Shown: positions 34,320-43,126, numbered from the stretch's first letter. The stretch: DNA of 64,000 nt from Mycolicibacterium mageritense (GCF_010727475.1 NZ_AP022567.1:2542001-2606000); one strand, 5' to 3'. The notes: generated from the letters alone by a model not told the origin. Numbers and translations are program-made.

Positions 34320-35315
34320 ATGAATCAGCAGGCACGGAAGCGCAGCGGGCTCGGCAGGGGCCTGGCCTCTCTGATTCCCACCGGACCTGCCGAAGACGGT
34401 TCGGATGCCTTGAGCCCGCGGATCGGCGACACCGCGGCCGACGTTCTGCTCGGCCCGCCCGCGAGCGCTCCACCGGTGACCGCTGACGAGGCCGGCGCGA
34501 CATACCGCGAGATCGACCCGGCACGGATCCAGCCCAATCCGCGCCAGCCCCGCCAGGTTTTCGACGAGGAGGCACTCGCCGAGCTGGTGCACTCGATCCG
34601 CGAGTTCGGGCTCATGCAACCGATCGTGGTCCGGGCGATCGAGTCCGACATCGACGGCGATACCGGACCTCACTATCAGATCGTCATGGGGGAGCGGCGG
34701 TGGCGTGCCGCGCAGGAAGCCGGGCTGTCGGCGATTCCTGCGATCGTCCGCGAGACCGGTGACGACAACATGTTGCGCGACGCGCTGCTGGAGAACATTC
34801 ACCGCGTGCAGCTGAACCCATTGGAAGAGGCCGCCGCGTACCAGCAGCTGCTCGACGAGTTCGGAGTCACCCACGACGAACTGGCCGCGCGGATCGGCCG
34901 GTCGCGGCCGTTGATCTCGAACATGATCCGCCTCCTACGCCTGCCGATCGCGGTGCAGCGCCGGGTCGCGGCAGGCGTGTTGTCGGCCGGTCATGCGCGT
35001 GCGCTGCTGTCACTCGAGGGCGGGCCGGAGGCGCAGGAAGAGCTCGCGGCCCGGATCGTCGCCGAGGGGTTGTCGGTCCGTGCCACCGAGGAGGCCGTGA
35101 CCCTCGCCAACCGTGACGGCAAGACGCAGCCCGCACCGCGCCGCAAGCCGATCCAGATGCCGGGACTTCAGGACGTTGCCGAACGACTGTCGACGACGTT
35201 CGACACCCGGGTCACCGTGAGCCTGGGCAAACGCAAGGGCAAGATCGTGGTCGAATTCGGGTCGGTGGATGATCTGCAGCGAATTGTCGATCTGATGAGC
35301 GCATCAGAGGACTGA
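34320..35315 (+). CDS. parB: Chromosome partitioning protein ParB (Spo0J)
   Basis: A 331-residue CTPase and parS-binding clamp. The N-terminal ParB/sulfiredoxin-like domain has NPRQPRQVFDEEALAELVHS, GERRWRAAQEAG and ENIHRVQLNPLEEA (GERRxR and ENxxRxxLNPxE boxes). The central HTH domain includes GVTHDELAARIGRSRPLIS. The C-terminal dimer domain has TRVTVSLGKRKGKIVVEFGS. Full length. It lies directly after parA; 228 bases of non-coding DNA follow. Confidence 0.97.
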   Translation: MNQQARKRSGLGRGLASLIPTGPAEDGSDALSPRIGDTAADVLLGPPASAPPVTADEAGATYREIDPARIQPNPRQPRQVFDEEALAELVHSIREFGLMQPIVVRAIESDIDGDTGPHYQIVMGERRWRAAQEAGLSAIPAIVRETGDDNMLRDALLENIHRVQLNPLEEAAAYQQLLDEFGVTHDELAARIGRSRPLISNMIRLLRLPIAVQRRVAAGVLSAGHARALLSLEGGPEAQEELAARIVAEGLSVRATEEAVTLANRDGKTQPAPRRKPIQMPGLQDVAERLSTTFDTRVTVSLGKRKGKIVVEFGSVDDLQRIVDLMSASED

Positions 35316-35543
35316 AAACGGACGACCAAGGACACGCGGTTATTCCGTCACTGTGACACATCGGTGGACAGCAGCGGACACCGCAACTGCTCTGCAAAGG
35401 AAAGTTGCTGTGCACCATAATGTTTCGGCTGTGGAGCGATCATTCATGAGAGATTCACCGGGGGCTGGGCTGGATCTGCCCGGCTCTCCTATCCTTGAGG
35501 GGCAGCCACGTACGGCAGCGCCGTGTGAAACCCGGGGAGTCTA

Positions 35544-36293
35544 GTGTCAGCACGTATTACGCCGCTCCGGCTCGAGGGATTCGAGCAGTTGCCGAAGCAT
35601 GCGCGGCGCTGCGTGTACTGGGAGGTCGACCCGTCGACTCTCGCGGGTGAAGACCACCTGACAGACCCCGAGTTCGAGAAGGAAGCTTGGCTGTCGATGG
35701 TGATGCTCGAGTGGGGCTCGTGCGGTCAGCTGGCAGTCGCGGCCCCGCCCGACGACGGCGGAGAATTCGCACCACCGATCACGGGTGACGAGCCGTGTTT
35801 GGGCTACGCGTTCTACGCGCCGCCGCGCGCAGTACCGCGGGCCCGGCTGTTCCCGACGGGGCCGGTGAGCGCCGATGCGATCTTGTTGACCGCGGTCGGC
35901 GTCGAATGCGGTGACGGGATCGCCGACGGACTGCCGCAGAGCCTGCTCGCCGCAGTGGTGGGGGATCTGGTTCGACGTGGCGTACGGGCGCTCGAGGCGT
36001 TCGGCCGCACTGATGCGGTCGCCGAACTCTGCGCGTGCTCCTCTCCGCCGGATGATCTCGCCGCGGTGATCGAAGTACTGGGAGATTGCTCGGTCGACCA
36101 GTGCGTGATCGACGCCGAGTTTCTGCAAGACGTCGGGTTCGTCGTCGTCTCGCCGCACCGGTACTTCCCGAGGCTTCGGCTCGAGCTCGACAAGGGCCTC
36201 GGCTGGAAGGCCGAAGTCGAAGCGGCCCTCGAACGGCTGCTCGAGAACGCCAGAATCGAGCTACCGGTCGGCGCGGGATCCAGCCTGACCTGA
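35544..36293 (+). CDS. GNAT-like acetyltransferase of the parB neighbourhood
   Basis: A 249-residue protein starting at GTG 35544 (MSARITPLRLEGFEQLPKHA). The order of segments (CVYWEVDP near the N-terminus, LGYAFYAPPRAVPRARLFP in the middle, GVRALEAFGRT later) is that of the conserved protein between parB and cwlM in mycobacteria, usually annotated as a GNAT-type acetyltransferase. The classical acetyl-CoA loop is not obvious, so the activity is not certain. Its start follows an untranslated region of 228 bases after parB, so it probably has its own promoter. Confidence 0.72.
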   Translation: MSARITPLRLEGFEQLPKHARRCVYWEVDPSTLAGEDHLTDPEFEKEAWLSMVMLEWGSCGQLAVAAPPDDGGEFAPPITGDEPCLGYAFYAPPRAVPRARLFPTGPVSADAILLTAVGVECGDGIADGLPQSLLAAVVGDLVRRGVRALEAFGRTDAVAELCACSSPPDDLAAVIEVLGDCSVDQCVIDAEFLQDVGFVVVSPHRYFPRLRLELDKGLGWKAEVEAALERLLENARIELPVGAGSSLT

Positions 36294-36390
36294 AATGGAA
36301 AGGACGCGAAGGGATTTGACCTATCCACAGGTGAAGTTCCCAGCGTCCCAATTGATGTCGAGCGCGGTCAACAATGCCTAAGCTCTGCGC

Positions 36391-37044
36391 ATGACCTCTT
36401 CCGCGCCGATGGGGGAGCCGGCCGTGACACCTGCCGGCCGACGTACGACGCCTGACCTGTCGACCGGCACCGTGGTGCTACTTGCGTGCTGTCTCGTGGT
36501 CTTCAGTTTCCTGCCCTGGTGGACGCTCGAGAATTTCGGCGCTTCGCTGACCTTCACCGGAATCGGGCAACCACTCGGGCCGGAGCAGTACGCGTCGGTG
36601 CTGGGCCGGGCGGCTGGGCGCCCAGGCGTGACGACCGCGATCGCCGGGATTGTCGTGCTTGGCTGCGCCGTCCTGCAGCGTGGCCGATGCGGTGGCCGCG
36701 CCACCAGGATCACGGCGAGTGCTACGGCTACCGCGGCGACGCTCGTGTGCCTGGCCTTCGCGGCGCGGCCCGAATACGCGAGCAGAGAGGTTCTCTTTCA
36801 ACTCGGTGCCCCGACGACGGACCTCGGGCCGCTCGTATTCAGTTCAGACCCAACGGGAATCGGTGCCTGCTACGGACTTGTCGGCGCCGCGATCACGGCG
36901 GCGGTGCTGCTGGCCGTCACCGCGACCACACTCGTCCGCGGCCGCGCGAAAGACGTTGCGTGGGCGGTCGGCATCGGTGTTGCCGTGGCCGCCTGCGTGG
37001 TCGTCGGTTGGGTCTCAGGCGCGGTGGCATTCCATCCGCAGTAG
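36391..37044 (+). CDS. Four-helix membrane protein of unknown function
   Basis: A 217-residue protein with four probable transmembrane segments at about residues 27-45, 79-93, 107-122 and 155-210 (the last may be two). The first is preceded by a short cytoplasmic N-terminus. The LPWWTLENFGASLTFTGIGQ stretch after the first helix lies outside and is similar to those seen in small mycobacterial membrane proteins. No enzyme motif is seen. The next 272 bases contain two copies of the repeat that bounds the accessory segment downstream. I do not recognise a family with a known role. Confidence 0.6.
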   Translation: MTSSAPMGEPAVTPAGRRTTPDLSTGTVVLLACCLVVFSFLPWWTLENFGASLTFTGIGQPLGPEQYASVLGRAAGRPGVTTAIAGIVVLGCAVLQRGRCGGRATRITASATATAATLVCLAFAARPEYASREVLFQLGAPTTDLGPLVFSSDPTGIGACYGLVGAAITAAVLLAVTATTLVRGRAKDVAWAVGIGVAVAACVVVGWVSGAVAFHPQ

Positions 37045-37060
37045 GTACTGCGCACGTTCG

Positions 37061-37155
37061 TGGCCACATTAGTTGAGGCAGCGCCGAAGGGCTGACCTGC
37101 AGTGTTTCAACTACGATGACGAATTGTGGCAGTTCACTTTGCCACGGCATCTGAG
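37061..37155 (+). repeat. Left cluster of 18-bp repeats bounding an accessory segment
   Basis: Two copies: TGGCCACATTAGTTGAGG at 37061-37078 and TTTGCCACGGCATCTGAG at 37138-37155. They resemble TTTGCCACGCTATCTGAG, which occurs three times on the opposite strand at 38880-38949. The inverted arrangement of repeated subunits at both sides is like the multiple terminal repeats of IS21-type elements. Confidence 0.55.
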
Positions 37156-37316
37156 ATGACGCGATTCGCGGAGTTCATGACCCCGTTTAGTGAAGCAGCG
37201 TATTGCCGTTGCGGGGTACCCAGCGTGATCGACGAGCTGGCGTGTGGCGGTCTGCGAAGTCGCGGTGCGTTCGCATTCCGTAAGTTTCACTGACAGTGAG
37301 CTGCCGAGGGATACTT

Positions 37317-37637
37317 TTAAGTGCGGATCATGATTTCGCGGCCTGGGGTGCCGGGTTCTCCGGGGCGGACGATAACCGTTGTGGGGGTGGGTTGCAACGC
37401 TCGAATGGTTGGTTCGATTGCCTGCCAGAGGATTTCGGCGTCGGGACCGTAGAGATAGATAATGGCGGTGCCGCTGCCGACTTCGTTGCCGTCAACTTCG
37501 CCGAGACCCGGGTGTGCGTTGATGACTTGTCGGAGTTGGTCTTCTACGGCAAAAATAAATTCCAGCGGCGGTTGGCCATCGGCCCATTCCAGGAACACCG
37601 CGTGCTCGGGTGGCGAATGATCGGTCGACGCCGACAT
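37317..37637 (-). CDS. Small protein paired with LRR-like gene, unknown function
   Basis: A 106-residue soluble protein. An AAGGAGAA site precedes the ATG. The sequence alternates hydrophobic beta segments and helices: FIFAVEDQLRQVI, SGTAIIYLYGPD, PTTVIVRPGEPG. This suggests a small alpha/beta fold of about two beta-alpha-beta units. It has no signal peptide. It lies 19 bases after the LRR-like gene and is co-transcribed with it. I do not recognise the family; an immunity or regulatory partner role is possible only by analogy with other two-gene cassettes. Confidence 0.6.
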   Translation of the reverse strand: MSASTDHSPPEHAVFLEWADGQPPLEFIFAVEDQLRQVINAHPGLGEVDGNEVGSGTAIIYLYGPDAEILWQAIEPTIRALQPTPTTVIVRPGEPGTPGREIMIRT

Positions 37638-37656
37638 GTCTTCTCCTTCTTGACGG

Positions 37657-38790
37657 CTATGTGGTCAGTCCGGGCTGGGAGCCGGTGTGGTGGTACATGG
37701 CAGCCCGGTAGTAGATGTAGGTGTTGTTCCAGGTGTATTTCTGGTGCACGTCAGCGGGGATGAGGGCGTGCAGCTGCTCGCAGAGGGCGTCGGTATGGCA
37801 GGCGACCGTCAGTGAGGTGAGTTTTGGGTGGCCGACCAGTGGGGTGACCGATTGTGCGGTGGTGGCTTTCGAGTCGATCCAGGCCCACGTCAGATTAGGT
37901 GCAGCGGCCAACCCGGCCAAATCGACGAGGGTTTTCATGTTCTGCAGGCTGACGACGCGCAGTTTGGTCAAGCGCGACATATCCGGCAGGGTCGTGATGT
38001 TGGGGACTGAATCTATTTCCAGCACACGCAGATTCACACAGTCGGCGATCGGCGCGAGATCGGCGTCGCCGAGTTTGCGCCACCGGTCGAATTGGAGGAG
38101 TTCCAGTTCGGGCAGCGTCGCCAGGGCACTCAGGTCGGGGGGTTTTCCACTGCCCATGCTGACCCGGCGCAGATGCGGCAGTCCGGTGACCATCGACAGA
38201 TCAGCCAGGCCAGTGTTATCCATGCTCAACCAGCACAGTTCGCGCAGGTCGGCCACGACCTCGAAGTCTTTGGCGGGCCCGACCGCCAGCACCCGCAGGT
38301 GCGGGAAACGCCGCAGAACCTCTAGGGAGAATTTGCGGTTGGCGCCCCACCCGATCCAGGTCATCTTGTCGGTGAGACAGTGCAGGCCGTCGACATTGGT
38401 GATCGTCTCGCCGAAGTTCAGCGCGGTGAGAAAGTCGAAATGCTGCAAAAAGTCCAGATCGGTGTCCGGAGAGCTGAACACATCCAGGGTGTCGAGGTCG
38501 TGTTCGCGCATGAACACTGCGATCTGTTGCCACTGGGCAGCGGTGATCTCCTGGAACGTGGAGTTGATGTGGACCCCACGCACCACACCGCCGGTGACGT
38601 TGATCGACACTTTGGCCGAGCAGCCAAAGGCCAGACCGAGTTGTTCGAACGCGGAGTTGACCGCGATGCTTTCGGCCCTGATCTGATCGCGGAGGGCTTG
38701 TTGAGCCTGTGAGGTGGCCCGGTACCAGTCCATGACTGACTCGGGATCGTCGATGACGGCGTCGAGTGCGGGATCTACCGGTGTGAGCAC
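37657..38790 (-). CDS. Leucine-rich-repeat-like protein
   Basis: A 377-residue protein starting at GTG 38790. After an N-terminal helical region of about 100 residues the sequence shows successive units of about 22-25 residues with leucine spacing typical of LRRs: LRELCWLSMDNTGLADLS, LPHLRRVSMGSGKPPDLS, LPELELLQFDRWRKLGDADL, LTKLRVVSLQNMKTLVDL. No signal peptide or transmembrane segment is seen, so it is cytoplasmic. LRR domains bind proteins; the target is unknown. The pair of genes is foreign to the conserved parB-cwlM order and lies between inverted repeat clusters, so it was probably acquired. Confidence 0.7.
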   Translation of the reverse strand: MLTPVDPALDAVIDDPESVMDWYRATSQAQQALRDQIRAESIAVNSAFEQLGLAFGCSAKVSINVTGGVVRGVHINSTFQEITAAQWQQIAVFMREHDLDTLDVFSSPDTDLDFLQHFDFLTALNFGETITNVDGLHCLTDKMTWIGWGANRKFSLEVLRRFPHLRVLAVGPAKDFEVVADLRELCWLSMDNTGLADLSMVTGLPHLRRVSMGSGKPPDLSALATLPELELLQFDRWRKLGDADLAPIADCVNLRVLEIDSVPNITTLPDMSRLTKLRVVSLQNMKTLVDLAGLAAAPNLTWAWIDSKATTAQSVTPLVGHPKLTSLTVACHTDALCEQLHALIPADVHQKYTWNNTYIYYRAAMYHHTGSQPGLTT

Positions 38791-38879
38791 GAATCCGAAC
38801 CTACCTACCGTGTCGTTCTAGTTCTTGCCGCTCTTGCGCTTGTTCTTCTTGTGCCGGCGGTTGTCATCGAATGCGCGAG

Positions 38880-38949
38880 CCTCAAATAGCATGGCAAAGA
38901 CACGCCGATACCTCAGATAGCGTGGCAAAACCTCAGATGACGTGACAAC
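38880..38949 (-). repeat. Right cluster of three 19-22 bp repeats
   Basis: Three successive copies, given on the plus strand: CTCAAATAGCATGGCAAAGA (38881-38900), CCTCAGATAGCGTGGCAAAA (38911-38930) and CCTCAGATGACGTGACAAC (38931-38949). They are inverted relative to the copies at 37061-37155. Between this cluster and the LRR-like gene a minus-strand run (AFDDNRRHKKNKRKSGKN, ending at a stop at 38818) may be the tail of a lost gene. Confidence 0.6.
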
Positions 38950-39048
38950 GGACAGCGCACACCATTCAGCCGTCGGCCTGGGCCGAAGTGACTGTGCACG
39001 AACATGTTCGAATCGCCGCCGGTGACGAAAAACCGGCGTGCGAGCGGA

Positions 39049-40239
39049 TCAGGCGCCGCGGCTGGCCTGTTCGACCGACAGCTCGTGAGCCAGAAGCTCT
39101 GCGAACGTGAAAGTCCCTGTCGGGCGGTCATTCTTGCCGAGCAGGTACAGGCGTTTGACCGCGGCGAGGATGCCTTCGGCGATCGCGTCGCGCGTCTGGG
39201 TGGAGACCAGCAGCCCACGATCACGCGGGTTGGTGATGTAGCCGATGTCGACCTGCACGGTCGGCATGCGGGTCAGCCGGAGCAGATCCCAGGTGCGGCC
39301 ATGGGTACGGCAATCGCGTAATCCGGTGCGGGCCACAACTTCCCGCTGAATGAAGTCTGCGAGATTGCGCCCGATGGTCGACACCGAGCCGTGCGAATTA
39401 CCGAAGTGGAACGACGCCACACCGTTGGCCGCGGGGCTCGACTGTGTCGCGCACCGCAGGCTGATCATCAGGTCGGCCCCAACGGTATTCGCGGTGCCGG
39501 CCCGCTCCGCATCCGATGGGCTGCGGTTGGGCGGGCGGGACGTGAAGGTGTCCATCCCGATGGCCGTCATGCGGCCTTCCAGGCGACTTGCCAAGTCCCA
39601 CAGGATGTCCGCTTCGCTGATGGGGCCGTCCGGGCCGTGCATGATCAGTCCGTGATCGGAGCCGCCGCGGCCCGGATCGATGATCACGCGCTTGCCCGAC
39701 AGTCTCGGACCGGACCGGCGAACGAGTTCTTCCTCACGGATCGCGTGCGGTGAGCCGCCGGTCACGCGTGAACCCAGGAAGTACAGCGAGCGCAGGGTTT
39801 CCGGGCCGCAGATGCCGTCCGGATACAACCCGTACTCGCGCTGGTAGGAGGACAACGCGTTGTGGGTCTGCAGACCGAAATGGCCGTCCACCATTCCGGT
39901 GTAGAAACCGAGATCCTGCAGCCGGGCCTGCAGCGTCGCGACGTCGTCGCCGTACATCGGTGCGCCGAACTGATGGTTGAGCGTCCGGGCCCCGAGCCGG
40001 TAGGACGCCTCTCGCAACGCGCGGTACGTCGCTTCGCCGACTATGCCGTCGACCAAAAGTCCTCGGTGCTGCTGAAATGCGCGGACAGCGTGGTCAAGCT
40101 CGTCGTCGAACGCATCGAGCGCGACGTGCTTGCCCGTGGTCAGATCGGCATCCGGACTGTCGATCAGTCCGAGTGCCGCCAATGCTGCCCGGATCTCGGT
40201 GACCGCACCGCCACGGTCACCGCGACGCAGACTCGACAT
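39049..40239 (-). CDS. cwlM: CwlM, pseudo-amidase activator of peptidoglycan synthesis
   Basis: A 396-residue protein with two peptidoglycan-binding domains (about residues 5-75 and 95-165) and a C-terminal Amidase_3 fold. Zinc-binding residues of true amidases are replaced: DPGRGG instead of DPGHGG, ISLRCATQ instead of the SLHxNA motif, and VDIGYITN where the catalytic Glu would lie close by. In mycobacteria CwlM is phosphorylated by PknB and activates MurA. The start MSSLRRGDRGG at 40239 is used; the longer frame adds 18 residues. It lies 150 bases after trxA. Confidence 0.95.
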   Translation of the reverse strand: MSSLRRGDRGGAVTEIRAALAALGLIDSPDADLTTGKHVALDAFDDELDHAVRAFQQHRGLLVDGIVGEATYRALREASYRLGARTLNHQFGAPMYGDDVATLQARLQDLGFYTGMVDGHFGLQTHNALSSYQREYGLYPDGICGPETLRSLYFLGSRVTGGSPHAIREEELVRRSGPRLSGKRVIIDPGRGGSDHGLIMHGPDGPISEADILWDLASRLEGRMTAIGMDTFTSRPPNRSPSDAERAGTANTVGADLMISLRCATQSSPAANGVASFHFGNSHGSVSTIGRNLADFIQREVVARTGLRDCRTHGRTWDLLRLTRMPTVQVDIGYITNPRDRGLLVSTQTRDAIAEGILAAVKRLYLLGKNDRPTGTFTFAELLAHELSVEQASRGA

Positions 40240-40389
40240 ACGGGGCCCCTCCAGGCTGACTTCCGGCGGTTTGCCGGACTGGCTAGCCAGCATTGTCTCA
40301 GATTTTGACCCGATTCTGGAAAACGCCAGGCGGATCCGCCGCCGATCTAACGGTGCTCTAACGTGCGCTAACGCCTACGTTTGAGTGGA

Positions 40390-40722
40390 TCAGAGCGCGT
40401 CAGCAAGCTCGCGCAGCAGCGCGGCCTTGCCTTTTGCCCCGACGATGCGCTTGACCGGTGCGCCGTCCTTGAACAGGATCATGGTCGGGATCGACACGAC
40501 CTGGAAATCCCGTGCGGTGGCAGGGTTGGCGTCCACGTCGAGCTTCGCGACGGTCAGCTCGCCGGCCTTCTCGGTTGCGATCTCCTCGAGCACCGGGGCG
40601 ACCATCTTGCACGGTCCGCACCACGTCGCCCAAAAGTCCACCAGCACAGGGGTGCTGCTGGTCAGGACGTCGGCCGAGAACGAGTCGTCGGTGACGGCTA
40701 CGGTTGCGCTGTTCTCACTCAT
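40390..40722 (-). CDS. trxA: Thioredoxin
   Basis: A 110-residue thioredoxin that reduces disulfides in the cytoplasm. Active site WATWCGPCKM at about residues 31-40; cis-proline segment VVSIPTMILFKDG follows. It is often called TrxC in mycobacteria. It lies 36 bases after trxB, its reductase, in the same operon and presumably under the SigH-type promoter upstream. Confidence 0.97.
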   Translation of the reverse strand: MSENSATVAVTDDSFSADVLTSSTPVLVDFWATWCGPCKMVAPVLEEIATEKAGELTVAKLDVDANPATARDFQVVSIPTMILFKDGAPVKRIVGAKGKAALLRELADAL

Positions 40723-40758
40723 GGCTGCCTCTCTGCTTGATTCGAAAACTGTTGGGGC

Positions 40759-41694
40759 TCATTCGTTGTCAGCGAGCCAACGTTCGGTGTCGATAGCCGC
40801 CGCGCAGCCGCTGCCTGCTGCGGTGATGGCCTGCCGGTAAGTGTGGTCGACCAGGTCGCCCGCGGCGAACACGCCCTCGATCGACGTGGCGGTGGTCCGG
40901 CCGACCACCTGTACGTAGCCCTCATCGTCGAGGTCGACCTGACCGCGCACCAGATCCGAGCGCGGATCGTGGCCGATCGCGACGAACACGCCCGTGACCG
41001 CGAGCTTGGACTCCTCGCCCGTGACGGTGTCGCGCAACCGGACACCGGTGACCTTGGGATCGCCTTCGATCTCGGTGATCTCGGTGTTGGTCAGGAACGT
41101 GATCTTCTCGTTGGCCTGGGCCCGCTCAAGCATGATCTTGGAGGCGCGGAACTCGTCGCGGCGATGCACCAGGGTCACGCTGCGGGCGAACCGCGTGAGG
41201 AAAGTCGCCTCCTCCATTGCAGAGTCGCCGCCACCCACCACCACGATGTCCTCGTCGCGGAAGAAGAACCCGTCGCACGTCGCGCACGTGCTCACACCCA
41301 TACCCGTCAGGGCCTCCTCGCCGGGCACACCGAGATGGCGGGCCGCGGCACCCATCGCCAGGATCACCGAGCGGGCCTGGAATGTCTCGTCTCCGACAGT
41401 GACGGATTTCACGGGACCGTCCAGCGATACCGCGTCGACATCCTCCATGCGCAGGTCGGCGCCGAAGCGCAGGGCCTGCTCACGCATCTCGTCCATGAGC
41501 TCGGGGCCCGTGATGCCGTTACGGAAGCCCGGGTAGTTCTCCACCTCGGTGGTGGTCATCAACGCGCCGCCGAACTGCGTGCCCTCGAAGACCAGGGGCT
41601 TGAGCTGGGCGCGGGCCACGTACACGGCTGCGGTGTATCCGGCCGGGCCGGAACCGATGATGATGACGTCATGGACCGTCGATGGGGTGGTCAT
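40759..41694 (-). CDS. trxB: Thioredoxin-disulfide reductase
   Basis: A 311-residue NADPH-dependent flavoenzyme that reduces thioredoxin. FAD motif IIGSGPAGYTAAVYVARA at residue 12, NADPH motif VVGGGDSAMEEATFL in the middle, redox-active CATCDG, and C-terminal FAD motif EGVFAAGDLVDHTYRQ. Full length. It follows rsmA after 150 bases and has its own SigH-like promoter there. Confidence 0.98.
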   Translation of the reverse strand: MTTPSTVHDVIIIGSGPAGYTAAVYVARAQLKPLVFEGTQFGGALMTTTEVENYPGFRNGITGPELMDEMREQALRFGADLRMEDVDAVSLDGPVKSVTVGDETFQARSVILAMGAAARHLGVPGEEALTGMGVSTCATCDGFFFRDEDIVVVGGGDSAMEEATFLTRFARSVTLVHRRDEFRASKIMLERAQANEKITFLTNTEITEIEGDPKVTGVRLRDTVTGEESKLAVTGVFVAIGHDPRSDLVRGQVDLDDEGYVQVVGRTTATSIEGVFAAGDLVDHTYRQAITAAGSGCAAAIDTERWLADNE

Positions 41695-41786
41695 GTGGGC
41701 CTTTCTGCCGGTGCTGCCTTCGCGGTCGCGGTCGCGGGGACAGAATGTGCGGCGCGGACGCGAGGAGCAAAATCAGCATGGGTTCT

Positions 41787-41813
41787 AACGCAAGCCTAGG
41801 CCGGGCTGTTCCC
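41787..41813 (-). promoter_or_regulatory. SigH-type promoter of trxB-trxA
   Basis: On the minus strand GGGAACA, a 16-base spacer and CGTT match the mycobacterial SigH consensus (GGAAYA, 16-20 bases, SGTT). It lies about 90 bases upstream of the trxB ATG. trxB-trxC is a known SigH target under oxidative and heat stress in mycobacteria. Confidence 0.8.
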
Positions 41814-41844
41814 AATGGAGCCCGTGGGACGGGCTAGCCCCGAG

Positions 41845-42552
41845 CTAAGGCCGTTTCACCACGGTATGGGACAGCAACCCGGTGTGTGCGGCCGTGCAAT
41901 CGGGCGCCACGACCAGTGCGACGATCGAGTTGGGTGTGTCGTCGGGCAGAAGGATCAGAATCCCGGGTTTGCCTGCGAACTGCTGTGGCTGTGCGCCCAG
42001 GACCTTGACCCCGGCGGGGTAGCCGAGGCCGGTCAGGCAGTCAGCCCGGCGCTTCGGGTCGCTGAGCATCCCGAAGTCGGGCCGGCCCGACAACAGCGCG
42101 AGAATCCGCTGGTCGGTCAGCTGGAGATCAGCCGCGGGCGCGGGCTGGGTGAGATCCTTGATGCTCGCGCTGCTGGACCTGACCGGATCCGGCGTCCTGA
42201 GCAGCATCGCGGTGCCGACACCGATCGCGAGAACCGCGGCGCACACGCTGGCCACCAGGCCGGTCTTTCGTAACCTGTGCTGCGGCGTGCGGTCGAGATG
42301 GCGCAGGGTCACAGCAACCCGCCGGGCTGATTCGGGCGGTAACGGTGGTGCCGAGTCGTTGTCGGTGCCCAGCGCGGACAACTCCCGCCGCACCCGGTCG
42401 AGCGCGGCGAGCGTCGCGGCGGCCTCCGGGTCGGTGCGCACGCGGTGGCGCAGCCGCGCCGCGGTGTCGTCGTCGAGCAACCCGGCCTGCAGGTCGGCGA
42501 GCAGATCAGGGGTGATCGGTTCGTCGGCCGCTGGGTGCGGGCTGCCGTTCAT
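41845..42552 (-). CDS. rsmA: Anti-sigma-M factor
   Basis: A 235-residue membrane protein that binds and inhibits SigM. The ATG at 42552 lies inside the end of sigM (47-base overlap). The N-terminal cytoplasmic part (ITPDLLADLQAGLLDDDTAA) binds the sigma factor; one transmembrane helix (about 98-118, TGLVASVCAAVLAIGVGTAM) is followed by an outside domain with two cysteines. It lies downstream of sigM, as in all mycobacteria. No zinc-binding HxxxCxxC motif is seen. Confidence 0.88.
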   Translation of the reverse strand: MNGSPHPAADEPITPDLLADLQAGLLDDDTAARLRHRVRTDPEAAATLAALDRVRRELSALGTDNDSAPPLPPESARRVAVTLRHLDRTPQHRLRKTGLVASVCAAVLAIGVGTAMLLRTPDPVRSSSASIKDLTQPAPAADLQLTDQRILALLSGRPDFGMLSDPKRRADCLTGLGYPAGVKVLGAQPQQFAGKPGILILLPDDTPNSIVALVVAPDCTAAHTGLLSHTVVKRP

Positions 42553-43126
42553 CGCGATCAAAGTACTGCAGCGAGTGCGCGAGCTTGGCCCTGGCACGCG
42601 CACAGCGGCTCTTCACGGTGCCTTCCGCGATGCCAAGCAGCCGCGCGGTCTCGGCCACCGAGTAGCCCTGCATGTCCACCGCGACCACGGCGGCGCGCTG
42701 GTCGACCGGAAGCTGCAGCAGCGCGCGTTCGATCATGATCGCGGTGTCGACGTGCAGGGCCGGATCGCCACGGGGATCCCGTAGGTGTCCGATCCGGCCG
42801 AGCTCGTCGTACGGCGCGGACGCCGGTTGACTCTTGGCGCGCCGCAGCCGGTCCAGGCACGCGTTGACCACGATGCGGTACAGCCAGCTGCTGACCGCCG
42901 AGTCGTAGCGGAAGGACGCCGCGGTGCGGTGCGCCGACAGCAACGCGTCCTGAAAGGCGTCTTCCGCGTCGTCGTGATGACGGCTCGTGAGGTACGCGAG
43001 CCGGCGCAACTGGCGCTCGTGGCGGTGCACCAGCTCGGCGAAAGCCTGATGGTCGCCCTCGACATGGGCAGCGAGCAGCTCCGCGTCGGAGCGTGCGTCA
43101 TCCGGTGGTGTTGCCTGCTGTGTCAC
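42506..43126 (-). CDS. sigM: ECF sigma factor SigM
   Basis: A 206-residue extracytoplasmic-function sigma factor. The GTG at 43126 (VTQQATPPDDARSDAELL) is preceded by GGGGG; the longer frame adds nine residues. Region 2 covers AFAELVHRHERQLRRLAYLT and DAEDAFQDALLSAHR; region 4 has MQGYSVAETARLLGIAEGTV followed by KSRCARARAKL. In mycobacteria SigM controls ESX-4 and other surface genes in late growth. It overlaps its anti-sigma gene, so the two are made together. Confidence 0.94.
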   Translation of the reverse strand: MTQQATPPDDARSDAELLAAHVEGDHQAFAELVHRHERQLRRLAYLTSRHHDDAEDAFQDALLSAHRTAASFRYDSAVSSWLYRIVVNACLDRLRRAKSQPASAPYDELGRIGHLRDPRGDPALHVDTAIMIERALLQLPVDQRAAVVAVDMQGYSVAETARLLGIAEGTVKSRCARARAKLAHSLQYFDRDERQPAPSGRRTDHP

